DNA from: Cellulomonas sp. 73-145
GTDB taxonomy: Bacteria; Actinomycetota; Actinomycetes; Actinomycetales; Cellulomonadaceae
DNA length: 64,000 bases
Assembly (NCBI GenBank): GCA_001898185.1
Contig: MKTI01000006.1
Coordinates: 310,001-374,000, forward strand
Reading direction: 5' to 3'
This document shows, in pieces, positions 42,083 to 51,005 of this stretch; position 1 is the stretch's first letter; each line of letters begins with the position of its first letter. A program made the position numbers and the translations under genes. Below the pieces are notes generated by a model that was given only the letters and a program-made list of their open reading frames with translations, had not been told where the DNA came from and searched no databases.

Positions 42083-43143
42083 AGCGAGTGCACCAGCTCG
42101 ACCAGCCTGGTCAGCACGTCGGGGTCGGTGTCCGGCGGCACTCCGTGACCCAGGTTGACCACGTGCGCCGGTGCCACCGACCCCCGCTCCACCACGTCGC
42201 GCACGTGCGCCTCGAGCACCTCCCACGGTGCCGCCAGCATCGCGGGGTCCACGTTGCCCTGCAGCGGCGTACGACCGCCCAGCCGCCAGCTCGCCTCGTC
42301 CAGCGGCACCCGGTAGTCCACGCCCATCACGTCGGCACCGGCGTCCCGCATGGCCACCAGCAGCTCGCCGGTGGCGACCCCGAAGTGCACGGCACGCACC
42401 CCGAGCTCCCGCACGCCGGCCAGCACCCGCGCCGAGGCGGGCACCACGTGCTGCGTGTAGTCGGTCAGCGACAGCGACCCCGCCCAGGAGTCGAACAGCT
42501 GCGCGGCCGACGCCCCGGCACGCACCTGCGCCTGCAGGAACGCCCCCGTCACGTCCGCCGCCCAGCTCATCAGCGCGTGCCACGCGGCCGGGTCGGAGTG
42601 CATCAGGCGGCGGGCGCCCAGGTGGTCGCGGGACGCCCGGCCCTCGACCAGGTAGGCGGCGAGCGTGAACGGGGCGCCCGCGAACCCGATCAGCGGGGTG
42701 TCGCCCAGGGCGGCCACCGCGGCGCGCACCCCGGCGGTCACCGGGGCCGCCCGCTCGTCGTCCAGCGGGCCCAGGTCGCGCAGCCGGGCGACGTCGTCGA
42801 GCGTCCGCACGGGCGAGGCGAACACGGGGCCAACCCCAGGCTCGATCTTCACGTCGACGCCGAGCAGCGCCATGGGCACGACGATGTCCGAGAAGAAGAT
42901 CGCCGCGTCGACCCCGTGCCGGCGCACCGGCTGCAGCGTCAGCTCCGCCGCGAGGTCCGGGTCCAGGCACGAGTCGAGCATCGCGACGCCCGCGCGGGAG
43001 GCCCGGTACTCCGGCAGCGACCGTCCCGCCTGGCGCATGAACCACACTGGCAACCGTCGGGGCCGGTGCCCGGAATACGCGCTGACCAGGGGAGAATTGG
43101 TGGTGCGGCCGGTACGCAGAGGGTGGTCCTCGGGAAGGGTCAC
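42079..43143 (-). CDS. hemE: Uroporphyrinogen decarboxylase
   Basis: This 354-residue TIM-barrel enzyme converts uroporphyrinogen III to coproporphyrinogen [19 protein letters not shown] is the active-site loop with the essential Arg, [14 protein letters not shown] carries the catalytic Asp, and [16 protein letters not shown] is also diagnostic. GTG 43143 has CACAAT ending 6 nt upstream. It is divergent from hemA and heads a two-gene unit with hemY. Confidence 0.96.
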   Translation of the reverse strand: MTLPEDHPLRTGRTTNSPLVSAYSGHRPRRLPVWFMRQAGRSLPEYRASRAGVAMLDSCLDPDLAAELTLQPVRRHGVDAAIFFSDIVVPMALLGVDVKIEPGVGPVFASPVRTLDDVARLRDLGPLDDERAAPVTAGVRAAVAALGDTPLIGFAGAPFTLAAYLVEGRASRDHLGARRLMHSDPAAWHALMSWAADVTGAFLQAQVRAGASAAQLFDSWAGSLSLTDYTQHVVPASARVLAGVRELGVRAVHFGVATGELLVAMRDAGADVMGVDYRVPLDEASWRLGGRTPLQGNVDPAMLAAPWEVLEAHVRDVVERGSVAPAHVVNLGHGVPPDTDPDVLTRLVELVHSL

Positions 43144-43155
43144 ACCGCGATTGTG

Positions 43156-43171
43156 CCGGACAAATGTTCGG
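43156..43171. promoter_or_regulatory. Dyad in the hemE-hemA divergent promoter
   Basis: CCGGACA and TGTTCGG (43156-43162 and 43165-43171) are inverted with one mismatch around AA. It sits in the only 45 bp between the two starts and could be a shared operator for both hem units. Confidence 0.4.
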
Positions 43172-43188
43172 GTGATTCAATCGGCCGC

Positions 43189-44442
43189 GTGGCGCTGCTC
43201 AGCTGTGCCGCCAGCCATCACGATCTCGAGCTGTCCGCCCTGGAACGTCTGTCCACCGACTGGGCCGGCGTCGGCCCCGAGCTCGTGGCGGCGGCGGGTC
43301 CCGTCCGGGGTGCCGTGGTCCTCGCCACGTGCAACCGATTCGAGCTGTACCTGGACGTCGACGACGAGCGGCTCGCCGAGGCCTGTGCCGCGGCGTCCGA
43401 GGCCGTCGCCGCGCGGTCCGGCCTGGCGCCGGCCACCGTCCGCGGCCACCTGCGCCACCGCACCGAGGCCGAGGCCGCCCAGCACCTGTTCGCCGTCGCC
43501 GCCGGGCTGGACTCGATGGTGGTCGGCGAGCGCGAGATCGCCGGACAGGTGCGGCGGGCGCTGACCCACGCGCGCCGCGAGGGGACCACCACGTCGGTGC
43601 TGGAGCAGCTGTTCCAGCGGGCGTCGCGGGTGTCCCGTGCGGTCGAGGCGGCGACCGGGCTCGGCGGCACGGGCCGGTCCGTGGTCGGGGTCGCGCTGGA
43701 CCTCGCGGCGGGCACGCTGCGTCGACACGTGCACGACGGGGCCGGCGCCGCGGACGAGCACGTGGACTGGTCAGGGCTCCGCGTGGTGCTGGTCGGCACC
43801 GGCTCCTACGCCGGCGCCAGCCTCGCGGCGCTGCGCAGCCGCGGGTGCCGGGACGTGCGGGTGTGGTCGGCCAGCGGCCGGGCGGCGGCCTTCGCCGCGG
43901 CCCGCGATGCGCACGTCGCCGACCCGGACCTGCTGTCCGAGCTCGCCCACGCCGACCTCGTCGTCGCCTGCAGCGGCACCGGCGGCCCGGTGCTGCACGG
44001 GTCGGCGCTCGCGGCCGTCCGGTCCGGCGCGGGGAACGCCGAGCCGCTGACCGTCGTGGACCTCGCGCTGCGGCACGACGTGGACCCGAGCGTCGGTGCG
44101 CTGCCCCAGGTGCACCTCGTGTCGCTGCACTCGGTCGCGGAGCACGCCCCCGCCGGCTCGGTGGCCGTCACAGAGGCCGGCGAGATGGTGGCCGCCGCCG
44201 CGGCGGAGTTCGTCGCCGAGCGCCGGGTCCGTGCATGGGACCCAGCCGTCGTCGCCGAGCGCACGCGGGTGCTCACGGCGACCGAGGACGACCAGGCTGC
44301 TCGCCGACGCGCCCGTGCCGCGCTGCACGGCCCGACCGTCCGTGCTCGCGAGGCCGCTCGGCGCGGCGACGTCGACGCGTACCGTCAGGCGCTCGCGGAG
44401 CTGGCCGCCGTCCAACCCGTCGTCGGCGACTCGATCGCCTGA
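43189..44442 (+). CDS. hemA: Glutamyl-tRNA reductase
   Basis: This 417-residue NADPH enzyme reduces glutamyl-tRNA to glutamate-1-semialdehyde, the first committed step of tetrapyrrole synthesis. The catalytic Cys48 lies in LATCNRFELYL; GLDSMVVGEREIAGQVRRAL is the family signature and VVLVGTGSYAGASLAALRSRG the NADPH site. The C-terminal helices dimerise. GTG 43189 gives the standard N-terminus VALLSCAASHHDLEL; GTG 43153 would add 12 residues. TTCAAT ends 7 nt upstream. It is transcribed divergently from hemE and ends at a strong terminator. Confidence 0.96.
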   Translation: MALLSCAASHHDLELSALERLSTDWAGVGPELVAAAGPVRGAVVLATCNRFELYLDVDDERLAEACAAASEAVAARSGLAPATVRGHLRHRTEAEAAQHLFAVAAGLDSMVVGEREIAGQVRRALTHARREGTTTSVLEQLFQRASRVSRAVEAATGLGGTGRSVVGVALDLAAGTLRRHVHDGAGAADEHVDWSGLRVVLVGTGSYAGASLAALRSRGCRDVRVWSASGRAAAFAAARDAHVADPDLLSELAHADLVVACSGTGGPVLHGSALAAVRSGAGNAEPLTVVDLALRHDVDPSVGALPQVHLVSLHSVAEHAPAGSVAVTEAGEMVAAAAAEFVAERRVRAWDPAVVAERTRVLTATEDDQAARRRARAALHGPTVRAREAARRGDVDAYRQALAELAAVQPVVGDSIA

Positions 44443-44502
44443 GCCTGACGCGGCACCGCATCGGCCCTGGTCGCTGCGCCCGGCCGGCCGCCCGACGACG
44501 GA

Positions 44503-44542
44503 CGTGCCGGGCCTGGACGGGGGGAGCGCCAGGCCCGGCACG
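44503..44542. terminator. Perfect 14-bp stem between convergent genes
   Basis: CGTGCCGGGCCTGG (44503-44516) pairs with 44529-44542 without mismatch around a 12-nt loop. It serves hemA and perhaps the convergent gene ending at 44587. Confidence 0.8.
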
Positions 44543-44586
44543 CGTCCGGGGTGCTGCGCGGACCGCAGACCGCGCCGCCGGGTCCG

Positions 44587-45471
44587 TCAGTAGTGCGCGT
44601 GGTGCTCGTAGGGGGCGCCGTAGGAGCGCTGGGCCGTCGTCGTCGGACCGGGCGCCCACGTCAGGGGCACCACCTGGTTGGTCTGCAGGTCGGTGAGCTC
44701 GGCGGCGTAGACCACCGCCTCGTACACGCCGGCCTCCACCTGCTGCAGGTGCAGCCGCTCGGCACGGTCCATGTCGTCGCCCAGGTGGGAGATGCGGGCG
44801 ACCACGTACCGCTGCGCGTCCTGCCACTGGTCGACCACGCGCACCGCCAGGCCGTTCCAGCGTGCCGTCAGGTCCAGCTCGAACAGCTCGGAGACCTCCG
44901 TGCGGGCGACGTGCCGGTACCAGCGGCCGCTCGGCGACTGGTCGAACCCGGTCTCCGCCAGGGGCGGGTTGGCGAGGGCGAGCACCACGGTCTCGTCGTC
45001 CAGCACGTCCGCCTCGAGATACGCCGAGTGCCACTTGGCCACCGGCCCGACGCAGCGCGAGAGCGAGGACAGCCCGGGCTGGCCGGGGATGCCGGGCGCC
45101 GAGGTCCAGCCGGTGCCGACGTCGCCGTACCAGGCCAGCAGCCGCGAGCTGCCGTCGGAGTACACCCGCACCAGCTCGGTGCGCGGCGGGATGCGGGAGT
45201 GGCGCAGCCACCACAACGGGACGATGTAGCCGGGCACGTCGCGGTACTGCAGCTGCGGTGACGACTCGAAGCGGAGCAGGTCCACGTGGTCGTCGGTGGG
45301 CCGGAACGGCGAGCCGGGGTAGCCGAGCCCGTGCACCTCGAACAGCTGCGCCGGGGTGGTGGCGAAGGACACGTCCGCGGCGCGCACCACGTAGCCGGCC
45401 ATCCGGTCGTGACCGTTGACCAGGTGCGCGTACGACGACGCAGGTGTGACCACCTTCTGCATGAGCGTCAC
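44587..45471 (-). CDS. Uncharacterised soluble protein
   Basis: I do not recognise this 294-residue protein. It has no signal peptide or membrane helix, is rich in Trp, Tyr and His, and contains sheet-like segments (YIVPLWWLRHSRIP, LVRVYSDGSSRLLAWYGD). The last 20 residues, ending in His-His-Ala-His-Tyr, could bind metal or be disordered. GTG 45471 has CAGGGT ending 6 nt upstream; ATG 45462 is an alternative start. It lies between hemA (convergent) and purB (same strand, 155 bp downstream of purB's end). Confidence 0.75.
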   Translation of the reverse strand: MTLMQKVVTPASSYAHLVNGHDRMAGYVVRAADVSFATTPAQLFEVHGLGYPGSPFRPTDDHVDLLRFESSPQLQYRDVPGYIVPLWWLRHSRIPPRTELVRVYSDGSSRLLAWYGDVGTGWTSAPGIPGQPGLSSLSRCVGPVAKWHSAYLEADVLDDETVVLALANPPLAETGFDQSPSGRWYRHVARTEVSELFELDLTARWNGLAVRVVDQWQDAQRYVVARISHLGDDMDRAERLHLQQVEAGVYEAVVYAAELTDLQTNQVVPLTWAPGPTTTAQRSYGAPYEHHAHY

Positions 45472-45626
45472 GGGGGAACCCTGCTGCGAGATGGGGAGGA
45501 ACCGGGTGAACCGGACGAGCCGTGGGCATTCTGGCCCTCAACCAGTACGGGTGTCCAGGTCGCGGCGTGTCGGCGCGGGAGCGCTCACACGGTCGGGGGA
45601 CGCGGGTCGCCGGCCTCCCCCGGTCG

Positions 45627-47057
45627 TCAGTCCGTGAGGTGGTCCACCAGGTCCGCGGCGACGCCGGTGTACGACGCGGGCGTCATCCCCTGCAGCCGGG
45701 CGGCGACGTCGTCGGGCAGGCCCAGGCTGCCGATGAACTCGCGCATGTCCGCCGCCGTCAGCCGGTGCCCGCGGGTCAGCTCCTTGAGCCGCTCGTACGG
45801 GTTCTCCATCCCGGTGACGCCGGCGACCGAGGCGGCGCGCATCGCCGACTGCACCGGCTCCGCGAGCACCTCCCAGTTCTGGTCGAGCTCCGCGGCCAGC
45901 AGCGCCGGGTCGACGGCGAGCCCGCCGAGCCCCCGGCGCACGTTGTCGATCGCCAGCAGGCTGTGCCCGAACGCCGGGCCGATATTGCGCTGCGTGGTCG
46001 AGTCGGTCAGGTCGCGCTGCAGCCGGCTGGTGACCAGCGTGGCGGCGAGGGTGTCGAGCAGGGCCGACGAGATCTCGAGGTTGGCCTCGGCGTTCTCGAA
46101 GCGGATCGGGTTGACCTTGTGCGGCATCGTCGAGCTGCCCGTCGCACCAGGGACGGGGATCTGCGTGAAGACGCCGCGGGAGATGTAGGTCCACACGTCC
46201 GTCGCCAGGTTGTGCAGCACGCGGTTGAACCGGGCGACGTCCCCGTACAGCTCGGACTGCCAGTCGTGCGACTCGATCTGCGTGGTCAGCGGGTTCCACG
46301 TCAGGCCGAGGTGCTCGACGAACGTGCGGGAGACGAGCTGCCAGTCGGCGCCCGGCACCGCCGCAGTGTGTGCGCCGTAGGTTCCCGTGGCGCCGTTGAG
46401 CTTGCCCAGGTACTCGTCGGACTCGATGCGGCGCAGCTGCCGCCGCAGGCGGTGCGCCAGCACGGCGAGCTCCTTGCCGAGCGTGGTCGGCGTGGCCGGC
46501 TGGCCGTGCGTGAGGGCCAGCATCGGCAGCGCGCGGTGCTCGGCCGCGAGGGCGGCCACCTGGTCGACGAGGTCGACGGCCGCAGGGAACCACACCTGCT
46601 GCACCGCCCCGCGCACCATCAGCGCGTAGGACAGGTTGTTCACGTCCTCGCTGGTCAGCGCGAAGTGCACCAGCTCGCCGACCGACGGCAGCACGGTGTC
46701 GGTGCCCAGCGCCTCGGGCGCTGCGGCCAGCCGCCGCTTGAGGAAGTACTCGACCGCCTTCACGTCGTGCACCGTGGTCCGCTCGATCGCGGCCAGCTCG
46801 GCGATCTCGTCGGCGCCGAAGCTGTCCACCACCCCACGCAGGTACTCCTCCTCCGCCGGGCTGAGCGACGGGGCGCCGGGCACCACCGCGTGCGCGCACA
46901 GGTGGATCACCCACTCGACCTCGACGGCGATGCGGGCGCGGTTCAGCGCGGCCTCGGAGAGGTGGTCCACCAGGTCGGCGACGGCCGGACGGTAGCGGCC
47001 GTCCAGCGGGCCGAGGGCGATGGCAGGGGTGATGTCGGCCAGGCGCACGCGGGGCAT
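45627..47057 (-). CDS. purB: Adenylosuccinate lyase
   Basis: This 476-residue fumarase/aspartase-superfamily enzyme acts twice in purine synthesis, releasing fumarate from SAICAR and from adenylosuccinate. The signature GSSTMPHKVNPIRFENAEAN contains the flexible catalytic loop Ser. FALTSEDVNNLSYALM and LPMLALTHGQPATPTTLGKE (catalytic His) are typical of the E. coli-type PurB. ATG 47057 opens the conserved region; GACACT ends 6 nt upstream. It stands alone, divergent from the lipase-like gene. Confidence 0.96.
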   Translation of the reverse strand: MPRVRLADITPAIALGPLDGRYRPAVADLVDHLSEAALNRARIAVEVEWVIHLCAHAVVPGAPSLSPAEEEYLRGVVDSFGADEIAELAAIERTTVHDVKAVEYFLKRRLAAAPEALGTDTVLPSVGELVHFALTSEDVNNLSYALMVRGAVQQVWFPAAVDLVDQVAALAAEHRALPMLALTHGQPATPTTLGKELAVLAHRLRRQLRRIESDEYLGKLNGATGTYGAHTAAVPGADWQLVSRTFVEHLGLTWNPLTTQIESHDWQSELYGDVARFNRVLHNLATDVWTYISRGVFTQIPVPGATGSSTMPHKVNPIRFENAEANLEISSALLDTLAATLVTSRLQRDLTDSTTQRNIGPAFGHSLLAIDNVRRGLGGLAVDPALLAAELDQNWEVLAEPVQSAMRAASVAGVTGMENPYERLKELTRGHRLTAADMREFIGSLGLPDDVAARLQGMTPASYTGVAADLVDHLTD

Positions 47058-47237
47058 GGCAGCAGTGTCCCAGAGCGGTGGACGACGACGGCGAGGGGTG
47101 CGGACGTCGAGACGGTGAGGGCCGTCGGACCGCTGCGACGGGGTCGTCGCACGCGTGTCGCGCACCCACAGCCCGGACGGCGCGCTCGTCGTCCGTGTCG
47201 TCGGTCCTCCGGCGCCCGCCGCGCCGAGGGGTGTCTC

Positions 47238-47243
47238 TAGCGT
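47238..47243 (+). promoter_or_regulatory. -10 hexamer TAGCGT of a leaderless transcript
   Basis: TAGCGT ends 7 nt before GTG 47251, and no ribosome site is present. Confidence 0.55.
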
Positions 47244-47250
47244 CCCGGCC

Positions 47251-48951
47251 GTGGACATCCGAGGGGCGCAGGTGGTGCTGACGGCGGCGCAGCAGGACGT
47301 GGGGTGGGTGCGGGCCCAGGTGGCTGCCTGCCAGGGGCTGCCGTGGAGGTCGCCGGCGGCGGTCGCGTACGAGGACCAGGTGGCGGCGGCCGCCGCGGAC
47401 CTCGGCCTGTGTGCGCGAGGGCTCGTCACGTCGGGAGACCTCGTCGCGGCCGGACTGAACGGTGGACCCACCTGGTGCACCTCGGACCACGGACCGGTGC
47501 CGCCGGTGCCGGGCTGGTCGACACCGGCGCCGCGATCGACCGTCGGCGGCACCTCGGTCCGGGTGGGTGCGGACGGGGTGACCAGCGTCGACCCGCAGGC
47601 CCTGCAGGCCGCCGCCGCCACGCTCACCTCGTGCGCCGACCGCCTCGACCACGTCCATGGGTCGCTGTCCACGCTGACGGTCGCGCTGCCCACGCCGGTG
47701 CTCGTCGACAACACCCAACGCGCTTCGATCAGCCTCCTGCTCACCGCCCGCTGGTCGCCGTACCACCTGGCGGAGCACCTGCGGGAGCTGGCCAAGCGGC
47801 TGCGCGCCGCGGCGGCCGTGCACGCGGCCGGCGAGAGCACCGTGTCGGGGGTCGTGCGCGGGGCGGGTGCCGTCTGGGGTGGCCTCCTCGGGCTCCTGCC
47901 CGCGCCGGTGCTGGCCGCCGAGGGCGTGCTGGCAGCGGGTACCGCCGGGCTCGCCGGCCTCGCCCTGTTCGGCGAGACCGCGCGCGTCGTGGGTCCCGAG
48001 AAGGCTGCGCAGCTGGCGGAGGCGACCGGGGCGGCCGCGGGGAAGGCCGCCGTGCGGGCGGGGGCGGTCGAGGTGGCGACGACGGGTGTCGCGGCGGTCG
48101 CACGGGGGCAGGCCGGCGGGCTCCCGACGCTGCACCCGGTGCCGGGTGGTGCTGCGGCGATCGCGGGGCTGATCACCGGGCCCGCGGGCACGGCCGTGGT
48201 GACGCCCGTGGCGGCACCGGTGCAGCAGCCGGCACCGCACGGCCTGGCCGATGTGATGCGGGTGGTCGCCACCAGCTACGGCGGCTCGGCAGCGCCGGGC
48301 ACCAAACCCGGCACGGTGACCATCCAGCGGCTGGACCGGCCCGACGGCACGCGCTCCTGGGTGGTTGCCGTGCCCGGCACCCAGACCATGGCGATGTCCG
48401 GGACGGTCCCGACGGACATGGGCACCAACCTGCGTCTCGAGGCGGGTCTCGCCGACACGATGACGGCCGGCGTCCTGGCGGCGATGCGGCAGGCCGGCAT
48501 CCCTGCCGGTCAGCCCGTGACGCTGGTCGGCCACAGCCAGGGCGGCATGGTGGCGATGAACGTCGCCGCCCGGGCCGGCAAGGAGTTCACGGTCGGCGCG
48601 GTGGTGACGGCCGGCTCACCGGACGTGCCTGCGCAGCTGCCGCCCGCCGTCCCGGTGATCCGCATGGAGCACGTGGAGGACGGCACCGCGCGGCTCGACG
48701 GGGCGCCGAACCGGGTGACGCCCCAGGTCACGGCGATCACCAGGGAGCTGGCGGACGACGGCGAGGGTGCGCCGGACTGGGGCAGCGCGCACGGGATCCA
48801 GAACTACGTGGAGACCGGGCGCCGGGTCGACGAGGCGGTGGTGGAGGCGCCGGGTTCGATCCCGGGAGTCAGCGCGCTCGACGGCGTGCTCGGTGGTCCG
48901 GGGACCGTCGCGACGACGTCGCAGTACGTGATCCGGCGGGAGGTGGACTGA
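47251..48951 (+). CDS. Alpha/beta-hydrolase (lipase-like) with WXG-type helical N-terminus
   Basis: This protein has about 566 residues. The N-terminal 240 are Ala-rich and helical (VLTAAQQDVGWVRAQVAACQ, LQAAAATLTSCADRLDHVHG), resembling the WXG100-like pairs of helices seen in secreted actinobacterial proteins. A hydrophobic Gly/Ala-rich middle segment (about 210-260, VWGGLLGLLPAPVLAAEG) may insert into a membrane. The C-terminal domain has the nucleophile elbow GHSQGGMVAMNVAA (Ser in GHSQG), VTAGSPDVPAQLP, and a likely catalytic His in GSAHGIQNYVE. The substrate is unknown. It starts at GTG 47251, 7 nt after TAGCGT. Confidence 0.8.
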   Translation: MDIRGAQVVLTAAQQDVGWVRAQVAACQGLPWRSPAAVAYEDQVAAAAADLGLCARGLVTSGDLVAAGLNGGPTWCTSDHGPVPPVPGWSTPAPRSTVGGTSVRVGADGVTSVDPQALQAAAATLTSCADRLDHVHGSLSTLTVALPTPVLVDNTQRASISLLLTARWSPYHLAEHLRELAKRLRAAAAVHAAGESTVSGVVRGAGAVWGGLLGLLPAPVLAAEGVLAAGTAGLAGLALFGETARVVGPEKAAQLAEATGAAAGKAAVRAGAVEVATTGVAAVARGQAGGLPTLHPVPGGAAAIAGLITGPAGTAVVTPVAAPVQQPAPHGLADVMRVVATSYGGSAAPGTKPGTVTIQRLDRPDGTRSWVVAVPGTQTMAMSGTVPTDMGTNLRLEAGLADTMTAGVLAAMRQAGIPAGQPVTLVGHSQGGMVAMNVAARAGKEFTVGAVVTAGSPDVPAQLPPAVPVIRMEHVEDGTARLDGAPNRVTPQVTAITRELADDGEGAPDWGSAHGIQNYVETGRRVDEAVVEAPGSIPGVSALDGVLGGPGTVATTSQYVIRREVD

Positions 48952-48956
48952 CGGGG

Positions 48957-49346
48957 TCAGTGGACGCGGCGGCGGCCGACCACCAGGGACAGCACCCAGC
49001 TGACGATGCTGATGATCAGCGCGCCGACCACGGCCGTGCCGAAGTTGTCGACCTGCAGGCCCCACTCGGCGTGGCTGGTGATCCAGGCGGTGAGCATGAG
49101 CATCAGCGCGTTGACGACCAGCGTGAACAGGCCGAGCGTCAGCACGTACAGCGGCAGGGAGAGCATGGCCACGATCGGCTTGACGATCGCGTTGACCAGG
49201 CCGAAGACGAAGGCCACCAGCAGCAGCACACCGACGGTGCTGCCGGTGAACCCGCCGCCGGCCACCTTGACGTGCATACCGCTGAGCAGCTGCGTGGCCA
49301 GCCAGATCGCCACGCCGTTGATGAGGACCCGCAGCACGAAGCGCAC
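48957..49346 (-). CDS. Phage-holin-like four-helix membrane protein (YvlD family)
   Basis: This 129-residue protein has four hydrophobic helices (VLINGVAIWLATQLL, VGVLLLVAFVFGLVNAIVKPI, LYVLTLGLFTLVVNALMLML and ALIISIVSWVLSLVV). The NAIVKPIV...LPLYVLTLGLF pattern matches the YvlD/DUF360-type 'phage holin family IV' proteins, which are chromosomal and not true holins. GTG 49346 is the start. It converges with the lipase-like gene. Confidence 0.88.
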   Translation of the reverse strand: MRFVLRVLINGVAIWLATQLLSGMHVKVAGGGFTGSTVGVLLLVAFVFGLVNAIVKPIVAMLSLPLYVLTLGLFTLVVNALMLMLTAWITSHAEWGLQVDNFGTAVVGALIISIVSWVLSLVVGRRRVH

Positions 49347-49437
49347 GGTTCGATCCTGCCAGCCGCACCGGCCCGCCGACCAGGCCTGACGTGCATCGAT
49401 GCCTGGTCAGCGGGTCGGACGGTCGGCCCGGCGGGCG

Positions 49438-49881
49438 TCAGCGTCCGAACTTGGCCTTCGCCTCGGGGCTCACCGGTGTGAAGCAGTTGACCAGGGTGCC
49501 GTCGGGGTCGCGCAGCAGCAGCGAGCGGTTGCCCCAGGGCATCGTCGTCGGCTCGTTGACGAAGGTGCCACCGGCGTCGGTCAGCCCGTCGTGCAGCCGT
49601 GCGTACACGGCGTCCACGTCGTCCACCAGGAACTCGATGATCGCCGTCCGGTTGTCGGCGGCGTGGACGGAACCGGGGGCGAACGCGGCGACGGTGCGCG
49701 TGCTGCCGATCGCCAGCGTGCCGGCGGGCGTGGGCAGCTCGGCGAAGTCGGGGGTCGCCCAGCGGACGGGGGTGTCGGTGACGAGCTCGTAGAAGGCGGC
49801 GAGGCCGGGGACGTCGTCCGTGATCACGCGGACGGAGACGAGCGAGGCGGGACGGTGGGGAGTGGGCTCGGGCGAGGTCAT
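49438..49881 (-). CDS. VOC (glyoxalase/bleomycin-resistance fold) protein
   Basis: This 147-residue protein has two beta-alpha-beta-beta-beta units: VRVITDDVPGLAAFYELVTD and LVDDVDAVYARLHDGLTDAGG, ending with WGNRSLLLRDPDGTLVNCFTPV. It resembles the PhnB/glyoxalase-like group; the metal ligands cannot be assigned with certainty. TACCGT ends 6 nt before ATG 49881. It is divergent from a WYL regulator, the usual partnership for such genes, and shares an inverted repeat with it. Confidence 0.9.
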   Translation of the reverse strand: MTSPEPTPHRPASLVSVRVITDDVPGLAAFYELVTDTPVRWATPDFAELPTPAGTLAIGSTRTVAAFAPGSVHAADNRTAIIEFLVDDVDAVYARLHDGLTDAGGTFVNEPTTMPWGNRSLLLRDPDGTLVNCFTPVSPEAKAKFGR

Positions 49882-49887
49882 GCGGTG

Positions 49888-49893
49888 ACGGTA
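49888..49893 (-). promoter_or_regulatory. -10 hexamer TACCGT of a leaderless transcript
   Basis: TACCGT on the minus strand ends 6 nt before ATG 49881. Confidence 0.55.
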
Positions 49894-49902
49894 GGAGGGA
49901 TA

Positions 49903-49940
49903 CCGGACAAGATCGGCCCGGTTTCGGCGAGGATGTCCGG
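49903..49940. promoter_or_regulatory. Inverted repeat between VOC and WYL regulator genes
   Basis: CCGGACA (49903-49909) and TGTCCGG (49934-49940) are perfect inverted halves 24 bp apart. The right half directly precedes the GTG of the regulator and overlaps its presumed -10 region (GAGGAT). It is a good candidate operator for the WYL protein. Confidence 0.5.
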
Positions 49941-50981
49941 GTGACCCGTCCGACCGCCCGCGTGCTGGCCCTGCTCGAGATCCTGCAGGCCGGTGGGACG
50001 CGCACCGCCGCCGACCTGGCGCAGCGGCTCGGGGTCGACGAGCGGACCGTCCGCCGGTACGTCGAGCACCTGGTGGACCTCGGCGTCCCGGTCGAGTCGG
50101 TGCGTGGCCGCTACGGCGGCATCCACCTGGTGCCGGGCTACCGGATGCCCCCGCTGATGCTGACGGACGACGAGGCGCTCGCGGTGGTCCTGGGCCTCGT
50201 CGGCTCGCGTCGGTCCGGGTCCGCCGGAACCGGCGGTGTGCCCGGCGCGAGCACCGTCGCGCTGGAGAGCGCCACCGCCAAGGTGCTGCGTGTGCTGCCG
50301 AAGACGCTCGCGCGCCGGCTGGACGCCCTGCTGACCGGCGTGCGGTTCACGATGCCGACCGGCGATCCGGCAACGGTGCAGGCCGACCACCTGCTGGTGG
50401 TGGCCGAGGCGGCGCGGGACCGCCGGCCGGTGGCCCTCGACTACACCGACTCCCAGGGCCGTCGCAGCAGCCGGACGGTCCACCCGTACGGCATCGTCGC
50501 CCACGCCGGCCGGTGGTACGTGACCGCCGCCGACCCGTCGGCACCGGGCGTCCGGACGTTCCGGGTGGACCGGATCGAGGCCCTGACCACGCTGCCGGGC
50601 TCGTTCGAGGTACCGGAAGGGTTCGACCCCGCCGGTGCGCTGCTGCAGGCCGTGGCCGGTGCACCACGTCGGCACGCGGTCCGGCTGCGCGTCCAGGCGC
50701 CGGCCGACGCGGTGCGCGGCATGTTCCCGGCGGGCATCGCCACGCTGCGCGACACGCACGACACGGACGACACGGACGACGAGGGCTGGACGCGCGTGGT
50801 GATCCAGGTGGAGCGGCTCGACTGGGTGCCGACGGTCCTCGCGGGCGTCCCGGTGCCGTTCGTCGTCGACGGGCCGGAGGAGCTTTGGCCGCTGCTGCGC
50901 GCCCTGGCGGATCGGTTGACCGCGGCCGCAGCCGCAGCCCCGGCCGTAGCCGCAGCCGCCGCCCCGGCCGCGGAGGGCTGA
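49941..50981 (+). CDS. HTH-WYL transcriptional regulator (YafY family)
   Basis: This 346-residue regulator has an N-terminal HTH_11 domain (GTRTAADLAQRLGVDERTVRRYVEHLVDLGVPV), the linker GRYGGIHLVPGYRMPPLMLT, a WYL sensor domain (RPVALDYTDSQGRRSSRTVHPYGIVAHAGRWYV) and the C-terminal WCX extension. WYL domains bind nucleic-acid-type or other small ligands. The C-terminus is an Ala/Pro repeat. It faces the VOC gene divergently and presumably regulates it. An unusual DTDDTDDE tract lies near residue 273. Confidence 0.92.
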   Translation: MTRPTARVLALLEILQAGGTRTAADLAQRLGVDERTVRRYVEHLVDLGVPVESVRGRYGGIHLVPGYRMPPLMLTDDEALAVVLGLVGSRRSGSAGTGGVPGASTVALESATAKVLRVLPKTLARRLDALLTGVRFTMPTGDPATVQADHLLVVAEAARDRRPVALDYTDSQGRRSSRTVHPYGIVAHAGRWYVTAADPSAPGVRTFRVDRIEALTTLPGSFEVPEGFDPAGALLQAVAGAPRRHAVRLRVQAPADAVRGMFPAGIATLRDTHDTDDTDDEGWTRVVIQVERLDWVPTVLAGVPVPFVVDGPEELWPLLRALADRLTAAAAAAPAVAAAAAPAAEG

Positions 50982-51005
50982 CGGCACGGTGGCATGCTGT
51001 CCGGC

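Noticed and set aside
48957..49346. Prophage holin
   Set aside because: It is a YvlD-type chromosomal membrane protein; no phage genes are near.
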